From positions 496,001 through 560,000 of the forward strand of contig NZ_VLLB01000001.1 of assembly GCF_007830455.1 (NCBI RefSeq): DNA of 64,000 bases, read 5' to 3'. Source of the DNA: Pseudoduganella lurida (GTDB lineage Bacteria > Pseudomonadota > Gammaproteobacteria > Burkholderiales > Burkholderiaceae_D). The notes beneath the pieces were generated by a model. It did not search any database. It was not told the DNA's origin and was given only the letters and a program-made list of their open reading frames with translations. A program made the translations under genes and the position numbers. Below, piece after piece: positions 45,355-53,969 of this stretch. Position 1 is the stretch's first letter. Each line of letters opens with the position of its first letter.

Positions 45355-46551
45355 TTACTGCACGACCCCTGCCGCCCGCAGTTGCGCGATCGCGGCGGCG
45401 CTCCATCCCAGCCGGGCCAGCACCGCATCCGTGTGCTCGCCCAGCGCCGGGCCCTGCCAGCGCACTTCGCCCGGCGTTTCCGACAGCTTCGGCACGATGC
45501 CGGGCATCTTCACCGCCACGCCATCGGGCAACTGCTGCTCCAGGATCATGTCGCGTGCCTGGTAGTGGGGGTCCCTGACGATGTCCGCCACCGAATAGAT
45601 CGGCCCGGCCGGCACCTCGGCCGCTTCCAGCGCTGCCAGCACGGCATCGATCGGATGGCGCGAGGTCCAGCCGGCGATCGCCGCATCGATCAGCGTGGCC
45701 TGCGCGGCGCGGCCGTCGTTCTGGGCGAACCGGGGATCGTCGGCCAGGTCGGGCCGGCCCACCACGGCCATCAGCCGCTTGTAGATCGGGTTGCTGTTGC
45801 CGGCGATGACGACGTAGGCGCCATCCCGCGTGGGATAGGTGTTCGATGGCGCGATGCCCGGCAGCGCGCCGCCGCTGCGCTCGCGCACGTGGCCGAGCAG
45901 GTCGTATTCCGGCACCAGGCTTTCCATCAGGTTGAACACGCTCTCCACCAGCGACACGTCGACCATCTGCCCGTCGCCCTGCCCCGTCTTCACGCGCAGC
46001 ACGGCCATCAGCGCGCCCATCACCGCATGCAGGGAAGCGAGCGAATCGCCCAGGCTGACGCCCACGCGGGCGGGCACGCCACCGGCCTCTCCGGTCGTGT
46101 AGCGGATGCCGCCCATCGCCTCGCCGATCGCGCCGAAGCCGGGGCGGTCCTTGTACGGGCCCGTCTGGCCGTAGCCGGAAATGCGCACCATCGTCAGTTT
46201 CGGGTTCAGCGCATGCAGCACGTCCCAGCCCAGCCCGAGCTTTTCCAGCGCGCCCGGCTTCATGTTCTCGATCAGGATGTCGGCCTGTTCCAGCAGGCGC
46301 TTGACGATGGCGATGCCCTCGGCGCTCTTCAGGTTCAGCGCCACCGACTGCTTGTTGCGCGACTGCAGATACCACCACAGCGACGTGCCATTGCTGTGCA
46401 GCTTGCGCCATTTGCGGATGGGATCGCCGTCGCCGGGTGCCTCGATCTTGACGACCTCCGCGCCGAATTCGGCCAGCAGCCTTGCCGCGAACGGCGCCGC
46501 GATCAGCGCGCCGATTTCCACTACCTTGATGCCTTCCAGCGGTCCCGCCAT
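45355..46551 (-). CDS. CaiB/BaiF family CoA transferase (class III)
   Basis: Moves CoA between carboxylic acids, 398 residues. It begins MAGPLEGIKVVEIGALIAAP with the conserved LLAEFGAEVVKIEAPGDGDP, the catalytic-aspartate region ENMKPGALEKLGLGWD, and ISGYGQTGPYKDRPGF. ATG 46551 follows GAGGAGGGG, a strong RBS; the open frame reaches 46686. Substrate acids cannot be inferred and no pathway genes are adjacent. Confidence 0.92.
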   Translation of the reverse strand: MAGPLEGIKVVEIGALIAAPFAARLLAEFGAEVVKIEAPGDGDPIRKWRKLHSNGTSLWWYLQSRNKQSVALNLKSAEGIAIVKRLLEQADILIENMKPGALEKLGLGWDVLHALNPKLTMVRISGYGQTGPYKDRPGFGAIGEAMGGIRYTTGEAGGVPARVGVSLGDSLASLHAVMGALMAVLRVKTGQGDGQMVDVSLVESVFNLMESLVPEYDLLGHVRERSGGALPGIAPSNTYPTRDGAYVVIAGNSNPIYKRLMAVVGRPDLADDPRFAQNDGRAAQATLIDAAIAGWTSRHPIDAVLAALEAAEVPAGPIYSVADIVRDPHYQARDMILEQQLPDGVAVKMPGIVPKLSETPGEVRWQGPALGEHTDAVLARLGWSAAAIAQLRAAGVVQ

Positions 46552-46630
46552 GTCCCCTCCTCGTTGATCCGGCTGCGAGCTGCGAGGATAGCCAGTCGAT
46601 GGCAGGGCGTCCAGTGCCCAGGGGCCGTCG

Positions 46631-47128
46631 TCAGCCCAGCAGTTGCGGATTGCGCTGCCAGCAGGCGAACGTGAGCGCGCTGGCAAACGTGACCCAGGCG
46701 AGATAAGGCAGCAGCAGCATGCCGGCCAGCGGACGCGCCTTCCAGAACGCGATGGTCGTCGCCAGGATCAGCGCCCACAGGATGAGCACCTCGGCAAAGG
46801 CTGCCGCGCCCAGGTGCCAGCCGAAGAACAGCCAGCTCCACAGCGCATTGGCGACGAGCTGCACGAGGTACAGCGACAGCGTGCGCGGCGCGGTGCGGAA
46901 ACCCCGCACGCGCCACACGAGCCAGGCGGCCAGCGCCATCATCAGGTACAGCACCGACCACGCGGGGCCGAACACGCCGGCCGGCGGCGCCCAGGAGGGC
47001 TTGTTCATCTGCGCGTAGAACTCGGGCGCGCTCTGCGAGGCCCAGGCACCGAAGGCCGCGGCGGCAAACGTGACGAGCAGCCAGCCGGCCAGGCTCTTGA
47101 TGTTGACGGCGAGACGATGGGTATTCAT
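46631..47128 (-). CDS. TspO/MBR family membrane protein
   Basis: Five-helix, tryptophan-rich membrane protein of 165 residues. Diagnostic blocks are MNKPSWAPPAGVFGPAWSVLYLMMALAAWLV-type residues and LVANALWSWLFFGWH. Family members bind porphyrins and act as sensors of oxygen or light stress. ATG 47128 is chosen; the open frame extends to 47488 across the region in front of the divergent cytochrome gene. Its stop lies about 80 bases upstream of the CoA transferase start. Confidence 0.9.
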   Translation of the reverse strand: MNTHRLAVNIKSLAGWLLVTFAAAAFGAWASQSAPEFYAQMNKPSWAPPAGVFGPAWSVLYLMMALAAWLVWRVRGFRTAPRTLSLYLVQLVANALWSWLFFGWHLGAAAFAEVLILWALILATTIAFWKARPLAGMLLLPYLAWVTFASALTFACWQRNPQLLG

Positions 47129-47234
47129 GTGCGGACCGGGTTGTCGAAGTGGCATTACTGTAGCAGGGGCGGCAGCGCTTCGTCGCACGCCGCTCCCGTG
47201 TTGCGCGTGCCAGCGCACGGTGGCGCGATATAAT

Positions 47235-47282
47235 CCAACGACGAATCCAACGACGAATCCACCCACGAATGCACCCATGAAT
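47235..47282 (+). repeat. Four imperfect 12-base repeats over the cytochrome start
   Basis: CCAACGACGAAT occurs twice, then CCACCCACGAAT and GCACCCATGAAT; the last one contains the start codon. A TATAAT at 47229-47234 directly precedes the array, which therefore forms the 5' leader. Confidence 0.75.
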
Positions 47283-47669
47283 CGGGCCATCAACCGCCTG
47301 CTGTCGTTACTGCTCGCCATGCCCGCACTTGCCGCCAGCACCCCTGCGCCCGCGCCGCTTGCCGGCGATCCGGTGGCGGGCGCGTCGACCTTCCGGACCT
47401 GCGCCTCGTGCCACCAGGTGGGGCCGTCGGCACGCGGCGTGTTCGGGCCGCACCTGAACGGCGTGATCGGCCGGCGCGCCGGCAGCACGCCCGACTATGC
47501 CTATTCGCCCGCGATGAAGAAATCGGGGATCGTCTGGAACGAGCGCACGCTCGCCGCGTTCCTGCGCGACCCAGATGAGGTGGTGCCCGGTACCAAGATG
47601 CGCTTCTGGGGCATCGGCAACGAGCGCCAGATCGCCAACCTGCTAGCCTACCTGCGTCAATACCGCTGA
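47277..47669 (+). CDS. Class I c-type cytochrome
   Basis: Small exported mono-haem cytochrome, 130 residues. A signal peptide (LLSLLLAMPALA) covers about 20 residues. Haem attaches at CASCH (residues 42-46), and the sixth ligand is probably the Met in PGTKMRFWG near residue 106, followed by the C-terminal helix IANLLAYLRQ. It resembles mitochondrial-type cytochrome c. The ATG at 47277 sits in the last of four 12-base repeats. Electron carrier in the periplasm; partner unknown, though a di-haem cytochrome lies 0.7 kb away. Confidence 0.9.
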   Translation: MNRAINRLLSLLLAMPALAASTPAPAPLAGDPVAGASTFRTCASCHQVGPSARGVFGPHLNGVIGRRAGSTPDYAYSPAMKKSGIVWNERTLAAFLRDPDEVVPGTKMRFWGIGNERQIANLLAYLRQYR

Positions 47670-47684
47670 CTCTATACTGCTGTC

Positions 47685-47921
47685 ATGACCAAGACCATCA
47701 CGCACCGCCGCACCCGCATCGTCACGCTGGAAGCCGGCGACGATATCGCCACCGCCTGCCGTCCCGGCGACATCGCCATCCGCGAGGAAGGCGGCGGCTG
47801 GGGCCTGTATTTCGTCGGCGACGACGGCAGCGTGGAGGGCTACGACCAGCCCTACCCGTCGCACCAGGAAGCCGTGTGGTCCGCCAAGGCGGCCGCCGAG
47901 TACACCAGCAGCGGCGAGTAG
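47685..47921 (+). CDS. Small conserved-looking protein of unknown function
   Basis: 78 residues, starting MTKTITHRRTRIVTLEAGDD, soluble and acidic, with GLYFVGDDGSVEGYDQPYPSHQEAVW in its middle and later part. Codon use is like that of the neighbours, which supports a real gene. No family was recognised. It starts 15 bases after the cytochrome stop, so it may share its transcript. Confidence 0.6.
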   Translation: MTKTITHRRTRIVTLEAGDDIATACRPGDIAIREEGGGWGLYFVGDDGSVEGYDQPYPSHQEAVWSAKAAAEYTSSGE

Positions 47922-47987
47922 CCCGGCCGGCCGTGCGCCGGACTTGGCAAAATGTCTATAGACTGTCCCTTCATACAAGGAGGGCTT

Positions 47988-48344
47988 ATGTCGCAGGAAC
48001 TGATCTTCGATTCGCAAACCAGCTCGGCCAAGACATGGGCTTCGTGGCTGTATCTCGCCCATGGCGTGAGCTTCCTGTTCACGCTGGGTGCCCTGTCGTT
48101 CATCCCGCTGATCCTCAACTACATCAAGCGGGGCGACGCGGCCGGCACGTTTGCGCAAAGCCACCACAGCTGGCAGATCCGCTCGTTCTGGTGGTATGTC
48201 GTGTGGATGGCGATCGGCTGGGTGCTGTTCGTCACGCTGATCGGCATTCCGTTCGCCTACGGCATCTGGGCACTGGCCTGGCTCTGGAAAGCGTACCGGC
48301 TGATCCGGGGCTGGATCACGCTGCATAACAACCAGCCGATCTGA
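47988..48344 (+). CDS. Small membrane protein, DUF4870-like
   Basis: 118 residues with about three hydrophobic helices: YLAHGVSFLFTLGALSFIPL, WYVVWMAIGWVLFVTLIG and IPFAYGIWALAWLWKAY. Central NYIKRGDAAGTFAQSHHSWQ is the conserved loop seen in such proteins. ATG 47988 has a very strong AAGGAGGG just upstream, so it beats the in-frame ATG at 47952. Function unknown. A hairpin terminator follows. Confidence 0.75.
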   Translation: MSQELIFDSQTSSAKTWASWLYLAHGVSFLFTLGALSFIPLILNYIKRGDAAGTFAQSHHSWQIRSFWWYVVWMAIGWVLFVTLIGIPFAYGIWALAWLWKAYRLIRGWITLHNNQPI

Positions 48345-48346
48345 AG

Positions 48347-48371
48347 GAATGACCGCCTCGGCGGTCCTTTC
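48347..48371. terminator. Bidirectional terminator hairpin
   Basis: The stem GACCGCC/GGCGGTC with a 2-base loop is extended by an AGGA/TCCT flank and ends in TTT. It lies between convergent genes. Confidence 0.7.
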
Positions 48372-48388
48372 GGGTGACGGCGCCTTTT

Positions 48389-49804
48389 CTACAGCGTGCG
48401 CAGGAACGCCGTCAGGTCGGCCTTCTCGCCGTCCGTCAGCTTCGTCTCCAGCACGAGGTTGAAGAACTCCACCGTGTCTTCCAGCGTGATGAGCCGCCCG
48501 TCGTGCAGGTAGGGCGGCGACTCCTTGATGCCACGCAGCGGGAAGGTCTTGATCTTGCCGTCGCCGACCGCCTTCATGCCGTTGACCGTCTGGACTTTAT
48601 AGAACCGTTCCGTTTTGAGGTCGTGCATCAGGTTGTCCGTGTAGTACGGGCCCGTGTGGCAGGCGACGCACTGGCCCCTGCCGTTGAAGACCTTCTCGCC
48701 GCGCAGCTCCTGCGCCGTGGCCAGCTTCGGATCGAGCCGGCCGTACACGTTCAGCTTCGGCGCGGGCGGAAAGTCCAGCAGCGACTGGAACTCGGCCATG
48801 AACTGCACCTGGCTGCCCCGTTCCAGCACGTTGACGCCCTTCTTCGTGGCGATCACCGGGTCGCCATCGAAATAGGCCGCGCGCTGCTCGAACTCCGTGA
48901 AATCCTCGACCGTCTTCAGCGCGCGCTGTGACCCGAACAGGCGCTGCACGTTCAGGCCGCGCAAGGTCGGCGTCTCGATACGGTGGCGCAGCTCCTGCGG
49001 GCGGATATCCCCCACCAGGTGATTGGACCCGTTGGTGTGGCCGTTCGAATGGCAGTCGAAGCAGGTGACGCCGCGGCTGGGCCGCACCGAACGCCGGTCT
49101 TCCGTCTGGTTGAACTGCTGCTGGGGGAACGGCGTGAGCAGCAGGCGCAGGCCCTCGATCTGCTTCGGGTTCAGCAGGCCGTTGAAGATGGGGTAAAAAT
49201 TGTCGATGGTGAGCAGCTGGCCCTTCGTCACGTCGCCCAGTTCCGGATGCGTGGTGAGGAACATCGGCGCGGGGAACTCGGGCAGGATGTGGTCCGGCAG
49301 GTCGAATCCCAGGTCGAAGCGGTTCAGGTCGCGCCCTTCCTGGCGCAGGATCTCGTCGATATGGAACTGCGGAAACAGCATGCCGCCTTCCGGGTGGTTC
49401 GGGTGCGACAGGGGCAGGAAGCCGGCCGGGAACAGGTCGCGCGCCTTGATCTCTTCCGGCGCCAGGGCCGCGAGCCGCTGCCAGGACGCGATGCCGTCGG
49501 GGAGTTTCACGCGCACCCCGCCCTGCACCGGCTTGCCGCGAAACATCGTCACGCCCGGGACCGGGCGGTTGGCGAGATCGTAGCGCCTGGCCAGCAGCTC
49601 CTGCTGGCGGCGCTCGATGGCGGGCCGCGCCGCCTTCATGCGTGCCAGCGTGACATCGAACGGCTCGGTGATGTCCACTTTCGCATAGCTGGTGGGCACC
49701 TGCGGCGGACCCGATGGGCTCGGCGGAGGACGGTTGTCCTGGGTCCAGACGACCAGCGGAATCAAGGCGATCGTGGCGGCGAATGCGATCCGGGATGCGT
49801 GCAT
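48389..49804 (-). CDS. Di-haem c-type cytochrome of the MauG/CcpA peroxidase superfamily
   Basis: Exported protein of 471 residues with an N-terminal signal peptide (IAFAATIALIPLVVW). Two haem sites are visible, CFDCH near residue 250 and CVACH near residue 380; the C-terminal half contains FPLRGIKESPPYLHDGRLIT, typical of the second haem domain of di-haem peroxidases. The N-terminal 240 residues are proline-rich and longer than in CcpA. It may be a peroxidase or an electron-transfer oxidoreductase; sequence alone does not decide. Single gene. Confidence 0.82.
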   Translation of the reverse strand: MHASRIAFAATIALIPLVVWTQDNRPPPSPSGPPQVPTSYAKVDITEPFDVTLARMKAARPAIERRQQELLARRYDLANRPVPGVTMFRGKPVQGGVRVKLPDGIASWQRLAALAPEEIKARDLFPAGFLPLSHPNHPEGGMLFPQFHIDEILRQEGRDLNRFDLGFDLPDHILPEFPAPMFLTTHPELGDVTKGQLLTIDNFYPIFNGLLNPKQIEGLRLLLTPFPQQQFNQTEDRRSVRPSRGVTCFDCHSNGHTNGSNHLVGDIRPQELRHRIETPTLRGLNVQRLFGSQRALKTVEDFTEFEQRAAYFDGDPVIATKKGVNVLERGSQVQFMAEFQSLLDFPPAPKLNVYGRLDPKLATAQELRGEKVFNGRGQCVACHTGPYYTDNLMHDLKTERFYKVQTVNGMKAVGDGKIKTFPLRGIKESPPYLHDGRLITLEDTVEFFNLVLETKLTDGEKADLTAFLRTL

Positions 49805-49928
49805 GGCTGGCTCCTCGTGTCAGGGCGGGCTCGGCTATATCTCCTCAGACCATTTAAGCATTCGCCGCGGTCAAATCAAAGCTCGGAATCGATTGAATTG
49901 ATTGATCGCAGGGATAGCAAACACCCCA

Positions 49929-51104
49929 CTATGCCGCTGCCAGTTGCCCCAGCGCCTGCTCGATATCGGCAATGAGGTCGGCCGGCTCTTCCAGCCCGAT
50001 ATTGAAGCGCACCAGGATGCCGGCATCGCCCCAGCCCTGCCGAATGGCCCCGATCCGGTACGGCACGCACAGGCTGTTCGGGCCGCCCCAGCTGTAGCCG
50101 ATCTGGAACAGCTGCAGGGCATCCACGAAACGGTCGGTCTGCTCTTCCGTGTAGCGCGCATCGAACAGCACGGAGAACAGGCCGCCGGCGCCGGTGAAGT
50201 CGCGCTGCCAGTGCGCATGGCCGGGACAGTCCTCGAACGCCGGATGCAGCACTTTCGCGATTTCGGGCCGCGCCTTCAGCCAGGCCGCTACCTTGCGGGC
50301 TGCCGCATCGTGCGCTTCGAAGCGCAGCTTGAGCGTGGGCAGGCCGCGCATGACGAGGTAGGCATCGTCCGCGCCCACGCCGTAGCCGAGGCGCATGTGC
50401 GAGTTGCTGAGCTTTTCATGCAGCGCTTCGTCGCGCGTGATGACGGCGCCCATCAGCACATCCGCGCCGCCGGACTGGTACTTGGTGAGGGCCTGCACGA
50501 CGATGTCGACACCCAGGTCGAAGGCGCGCAGGGCGATGCCGGCCGACCAGGTATTGTCCAGTGCGACGACGACGCCCTCCGCCTTCGCCGCGGCGCAGAT
50601 TGCCGGCAGGTCCGGCACTTCCATCGACACGGAACCGGGGGACTCGGTCCAGACGAGTTTCGTGTTCGGCTGGATGAGGGCCGCGATGCCGGCACCGACC
50701 AGCGGATCGTAGTAGCGCGCCGTGATGCCGAAGGCTTCCTGCAGCCAGTTGCCCAACACGCGGTTCGGGTGGTAGATATTGTCGGGCAGGAGGATGTCGT
50801 CGCCGGTCTTCAGCAGCGCGAAGTCGACCATCGTGATGGCGGCCAGGCCGGAGGGTGCGAGGAGGCAGAACCGGCCGCCCTCGATCTCGGCCAGCCGGGC
50901 CTCCAGCGTGAAGGTGGTGGGCGTGCCGTGCAGGCCGTAGGTATAGGCGGTCTTGTTTTTCCAGTCGCCCGAGCGCAGCGCCGCCACGTTTTCGAAGAAC
51001 ACCGTCGAGGCATGGTGGATGGCCGGCGGAAAGGCGCCGAAACCGGCCGGCGGCGTGTAGTCCGTGTGGATCAGCGTGGTCTGCGGGGAGAGTTTGGTGG
51101 TCAT
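49929..51104 (-). CDS. metC: Cystathionine beta-lyase (Cys/Met metabolism PLP enzyme)
   Basis: PLP-dependent enzyme of 391 residues. It shows YTYGLHGTPTTFTLEARLAEIEG and SGLAAITMVDFALLKTGDD, and the Schiff-base lysine lies in VVQALTKYQSGGADVLMGAV. The C-terminal domain has GLEEPADLIADIEQAL. ATG 51104 is used; the open frame to 51383 crosses the repeat array. The name reflects the closest subgroup; related gamma-lyases and synthases are possible. A terminator separates it from rimO. Confidence 0.85.
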   Translation of the reverse strand: MTTKLSPQTTLIHTDYTPPAGFGAFPPAIHHASTVFFENVAALRSGDWKNKTAYTYGLHGTPTTFTLEARLAEIEGGRFCLLAPSGLAAITMVDFALLKTGDDILLPDNIYHPNRVLGNWLQEAFGITARYYDPLVGAGIAALIQPNTKLVWTESPGSVSMEVPDLPAICAAAKAEGVVVALDNTWSAGIALRAFDLGVDIVVQALTKYQSGGADVLMGAVITRDEALHEKLSNSHMRLGYGVGADDAYLVMRGLPTLKLRFEAHDAAARKVAAWLKARPEIAKVLHPAFEDCPGHAHWQRDFTGAGGLFSVLFDARYTEEQTDRFVDALQLFQIGYSWGGPNSLCVPYRIGAIRQGWGDAGILVRFNIGLEEPADLIADIEQALGQLAAA

Positions 51105-51114
51105 GGCTCGCGAA

Positions 51115-51144
51115 TGAAAAAAGGCGGACCGGGTGGTCCGCCTT
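51115..51144 (-). terminator. Intrinsic terminator upstream of metC
   Basis: On the minus strand AAGGCGGACC pairs with GGTCCGCCTT around a 4-base loop and is followed by T residues. It would end transcripts coming from rimO just before metC. Confidence 0.85.
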
Positions 51145-51219
51145 TCATTGTACTTGCCGGGGCTCCGTCTGACATCGGGCCAACGATCTTCGGCTGACGC
51201 TGCGAGGATATAAAATCCC

Positions 51220-51370
51220 CCCCATGCCGCGTATTGCATCGTCCTGAGTCCCTGTGGACTCAGGCCTCGCCCCATGCCTCGTGTTGCATCGTCCTGAGTC
51301 CCTGTGGACTCAGGCCTCGCCCCATGCCTCGTGTGCCATCGGCTCAAGTCCTTTTTGGACTTAAGCCTCG
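51220..51370 (-). repeat. Three tandem copies of the rimO 3' end with hairpins
   Basis: Units at 51220-51269, 51270-51319 and 51320-51370 are 50, 50 and 51 bases. Units 1 and 2 differ at only two positions. Each contains a hairpin, CTGAGTCC/GGACTCAG or its variant with a T5 loop. Read in the rimO direction, the units repeat codons for A-H-E-A-W-G-E-A-stop, close to the true RimO end [12 protein letters not shown] at 51361. The array is therefore a duplicated gene end plus terminator hairpin. Confidence 0.85.
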
Positions 51371-52749
51371 CCCCACAAATCATGCGCGTCCGAGCGGGTG
51401 ATCTCGACGTCGAAGAACTGGCCGACGGCCAGCTTCTTGTGCGGCTCGAACGGCTTCTTGACGTGCACGACGCCGTCGATCTCCGGGGCGTCCGCAGCCG
51501 AGCGGCCGATGGCGCCGGACGGGGTCAGTTCGTCGATCAGCACGCGCACCGTCTTGCCGACCTTCGCCTTCAGGCGCTGGCGGGAGATCTCTTCCTGCAG
51601 CAGCATGACACGGCCGCGGCGTTCCTCGCGCAGCTCGTCCGGCACCGGATTGGCCAGCTCGTTGGCCGTGGCCCCTTCCACCGGCGAGTAGGCGAAGCAG
51701 CCGAGGCGGTCGATCTGCGCTTCCTTCAGGAAGTCCAGCAGGTACTCGAATTCGGCTTCCGTCTCGCCCGGGAAGCCGGCGATGAAGGTCGAGCGGATCG
51801 TCAGGTCCGGGTTCATCTGGCGCCATTTCAGGATGCGCTCCAGGTTCTTCTCGCCGGACGCCGGGCGCTTCATGCGCTTGAGCACTTCCGGGTGCGCGTG
51901 CTGCATCGGAATGTCGAGGTAAGGCAGCACGTGCTCGCCCATCATCGGGATGATCTCGTCCACGTGCGGGTACGGATAGACGTAGTGCATGCGCACCCAG
52001 GCGCCGTACTGCTTGGCTAGCTGGCCCAGCGCTTCCGTCAGCTGCGTCATGTGCGTCTTGACGGGTCGGCCGTTCCAGAAGCCGGAGCGGAACTTCACGT
52101 CGATGCCGTAGGCCGAGGTGTCCTGCGAGATCACCAGCAGTTCCTTCACGCCGGCCTTGAACAGGTTTTCCGCTTCCATCATCAGCTCGCCGATCGGGCG
52201 GGACACCAGGTCGCCGCGCATCGACGGGATGATGCAGAACGAGCAACGGTGGTTGCAGCCCTCGGAGATCTTCAGGTAGGCGTAGTGCTTCGGCGTGAGC
52301 TTCACGCCCTGCGGCGGCAGCAGGTCGATGAACGGCTCGTGCGGCTTCGGCAGGTGCGTATGCACCTGCGACATCACTTCGCCCACCGCGTGCGGGCCGG
52401 TCACGGCCAGCACCTTCGGGTGGATCGACTGGATCAGGTCACCGCCATCGGCGTTCTTCTTCGCGCCCAGGCAGCCGGTGACGATCACTTTGCCGTTTTC
52501 CGCCAGCGCCTCGCCGATCGCGTCGAGCGATTCCTGCACGGCCGCGTCGATGAAGCCGCAGGTGTTCACGATCACCAGGTCGGCACCGGCATAGGACTTG
52601 GCCGTGTCGTAGCCTTCCGCGCGCAGCTGGGTCAGGATCTGTTCGGAGTCGACCAGCGCCTTCGGGCAGCCGAGCGAAACGAAACCGACCTTCGGTGCTG
52701 GCTTGCCATCGGCGGGCGGAGTGAGGCGGGAGAGTGGTTGTGATTGCAT
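51361..52749 (-). CDS. rimO: Ribosomal protein S12 methylthiotransferase RimO
   Basis: Radical-SAM enzyme that methylthiolates an aspartate of ribosomal protein S12, 462 residues. The N-terminal UPF0004 domain has [19 protein letters not shown] and [12 protein letters not shown]. The radical-SAM cluster motif is CNHRCSFC near residue 170, and the C-terminal TRAM domain begins near [13 protein letters not shown]. RimO, not MiaB, is indicated by [12 protein letters not shown] and by the [17 protein letters not shown] block. A TAAAAT -10 lies at 52785-52790 on the minus strand. Confidence 0.95.
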   Translation of the reverse strand: MQSQPLSRLTPPADGKPAPKVGFVSLGCPKALVDSEQILTQLRAEGYDTAKSYAGADLVIVNTCGFIDAAVQESLDAIGEALAENGKVIVTGCLGAKKNADGGDLIQSIHPKVLAVTGPHAVGEVMSQVHTHLPKPHEPFIDLLPPQGVKLTPKHYAYLKISEGCNHRCSFCIIPSMRGDLVSRPIGELMMEAENLFKAGVKELLVISQDTSAYGIDVKFRSGFWNGRPVKTHMTQLTEALGQLAKQYGAWVRMHYVYPYPHVDEIIPMMGEHVLPYLDIPMQHAHPEVLKRMKRPASGEKNLERILKWRQMNPDLTIRSTFIAGFPGETEAEFEYLLDFLKEAQIDRLGCFAYSPVEGATANELANPVPDELREERRGRVMLLQEEISRQRLKAKVGKTVRVLIDELTPSGAIGRSAADAPEIDGVVHVKKPFEPHKKLAVGQFFDVEITRSDAHDLWGEA

Positions 52750-52830
52750 TGTTCGATTGTCACGAAGGGCGGAGGCAATCGACTATTTTACCCGATATGG
52801 GACACCAGCGACAGCGGCGGCGGCGCCGAT

Positions 52831-52871
52831 GTTGCTTTGAAAATGGGGTCTGTCCCCATTTTCGAAGCAAC
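52831..52871. repeat. Palindrome C with GGGGTCTGTCCCC core
   Basis: An 18-base stem with one mismatch (GTTGCTTTGAAAATGGGG against its complement) and a TCTGT loop, followed by T5. It lies just past the stop of the sugar-importer ATPase gene and upstream of rimO. It probably works as a terminator; its core matches palindromes A and B. Confidence 0.8.
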
Positions 52872-52882
52872 TTTTTGACAAC

Positions 52883-53950
52883 CTACAGGCGCTGGGTCGA
52901 TGTTTCGTCGAACAGGGAAACCTGCTCCGGCCGCAGCGAGAACGCGCCGCCTGCCCGGTCGTCCTGCACGATGGCGGCCACCTGCGTGCCGTGGAAGCTG
53001 TGCCACACGATGCGGTGCGCGCCCATCGCTTCCACCAGCGCCACCGGCGCGCGGCAGGCGCCGTCGTCGCGCACGTCGACGTCTTCCGGCCGCACGCCCA
53101 GCACGACGGCCTGCCGGTGCGCGGGCGACTGGCGGAACGCGTAGTGCGACACATCCAGCGCCAGGTGTTCGGAACGGAACCAGATGCCGCTCGAAGTGTC
53201 GAGGTGGCCGTGGAACAGGTTCATGCCGGGCGAACCGAGGAAGGTGGCGACGAACAGGTTTTCCGGTGCGCGGTAGATGGCGTCCGGCGTGTCGAACTGC
53301 TGGATCGCCCCGCCCTTCATGACGGCCATGCGGTCGGCCAGCGTCATCGCCTCCACCTGGTCGTGCGTCACGTAGATCATCGTGGCGCCCAGGCGCTGGT
53401 GCAGCCCTTTCAGTTCGCGGCGCAGTTCCGTGCGCAGCTTGGCGTCCAGGTTCGACAGCGGTTCGTCGAACAGGAACACATCGGCCTCGCGCACGATGGC
53501 GCGGCCGATCGCCACGCGCTGGCGCTGGCCGCCGGACAGCTCGCCCGGTTTGCGTTTCAGTAGCGGCCCGAGTTGCAGCAGGCCGGCGGCCCGTTCGACG
53601 CGGCGCGCGATCTCGTCCTTCGGCGTGCCGCTGATGCGCAGGCCGAACGACATATTGCGTTCCACATTCATGGTCGGGTACAGGGCGTACGACTGGAACA
53701 CGAGGGCGATGCCGCGGTCCTTCGGGTCGGCATGCGTCATGTCGCGCCCGCCGATATGGATGCTGCCGCCGCTGGCGTCGTTCAGCCCCGCGATGGTGTG
53801 CAGCAGCGTGCTCTTGCCGCAGCCGGAAGGCCCCAGCAGCACGACGAACTCGCCGGCGCCGATCTCCAGGTCGAGCGCGTCGATCACATTATTGGCACCC
53901 AGCCGGACCTGCAGGTTGCGGATGGAGACATTGGCCATGCTTGCACTCAT
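52883..53950 (-). CDS. Carbohydrate ABC importer ATPase (MalK/UgpC family)
   Basis: Cytoplasmic ATPase of the sugar importer, 355 residues. Walker A is GPSGCGKST, the signature LSGGQRQRVAIGRAI and Walker B FLFDEPLSNLDAKLR, and the C-terminal TOBE-type regulatory domain follows (VVLGVRPEDVDV). This layout is typical of MalK-like subunits that can serve several sugars. Starts: ATG 53950, or ATG 53938 (MANVSIRNL). A duplicated start segment upstream encodes the micro-ORF MSASK. Last gene of the importer operon. Confidence 0.93.
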   Translation of the reverse strand: MSASMANVSIRNLQVRLGANNVIDALDLEIGAGEFVVLLGPSGCGKSTLLHTIAGLNDASGGSIHIGGRDMTHADPKDRGIALVFQSYALYPTMNVERNMSFGLRISGTPKDEIARRVERAAGLLQLGPLLKRKPGELSGGQRQRVAIGRAIVREADVFLFDEPLSNLDAKLRTELRRELKGLHQRLGATMIYVTHDQVEAMTLADRMAVMKGGAIQQFDTPDAIYRAPENLFVATFLGSPGMNLFHGHLDTSSGIWFRSEHLALDVSHYAFRQSPAHRQAVVLGVRPEDVDVRDDGACRAPVALVEAMGAHRIVWHSFHGTQVAAIVQDDRAGGAFSLRPEQVSLFDETSTQRL

Positions 53951-53964
53951 TTGCTTGCACTCAT
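53937..53964 (-). repeat. Tandem duplication of the ATPase gene start (14-base period)
   Basis: ATGAGTGCAAGCA occurs twice with a period of 14. The first copy encodes MSASK and stops in TGA that overlaps the second ATG as ATGA. Like the mfd case, a copy of the start codon has been added upstream out of frame. Confidence 0.85.
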
Positions 53965-53969
53965 TTCAC

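Noticed and set aside
47070-47276. N-terminal extension of the cytochrome with N-P-T-T repeats
   Set aside because: It lies upstream of the signal peptide and across a TATAAT box; it is the translated leader repeat.
51220-51370. CRISPR-like array
   Set aside because: The repeats are directly joined with no unique spacers, and the units derive from the rimO end.
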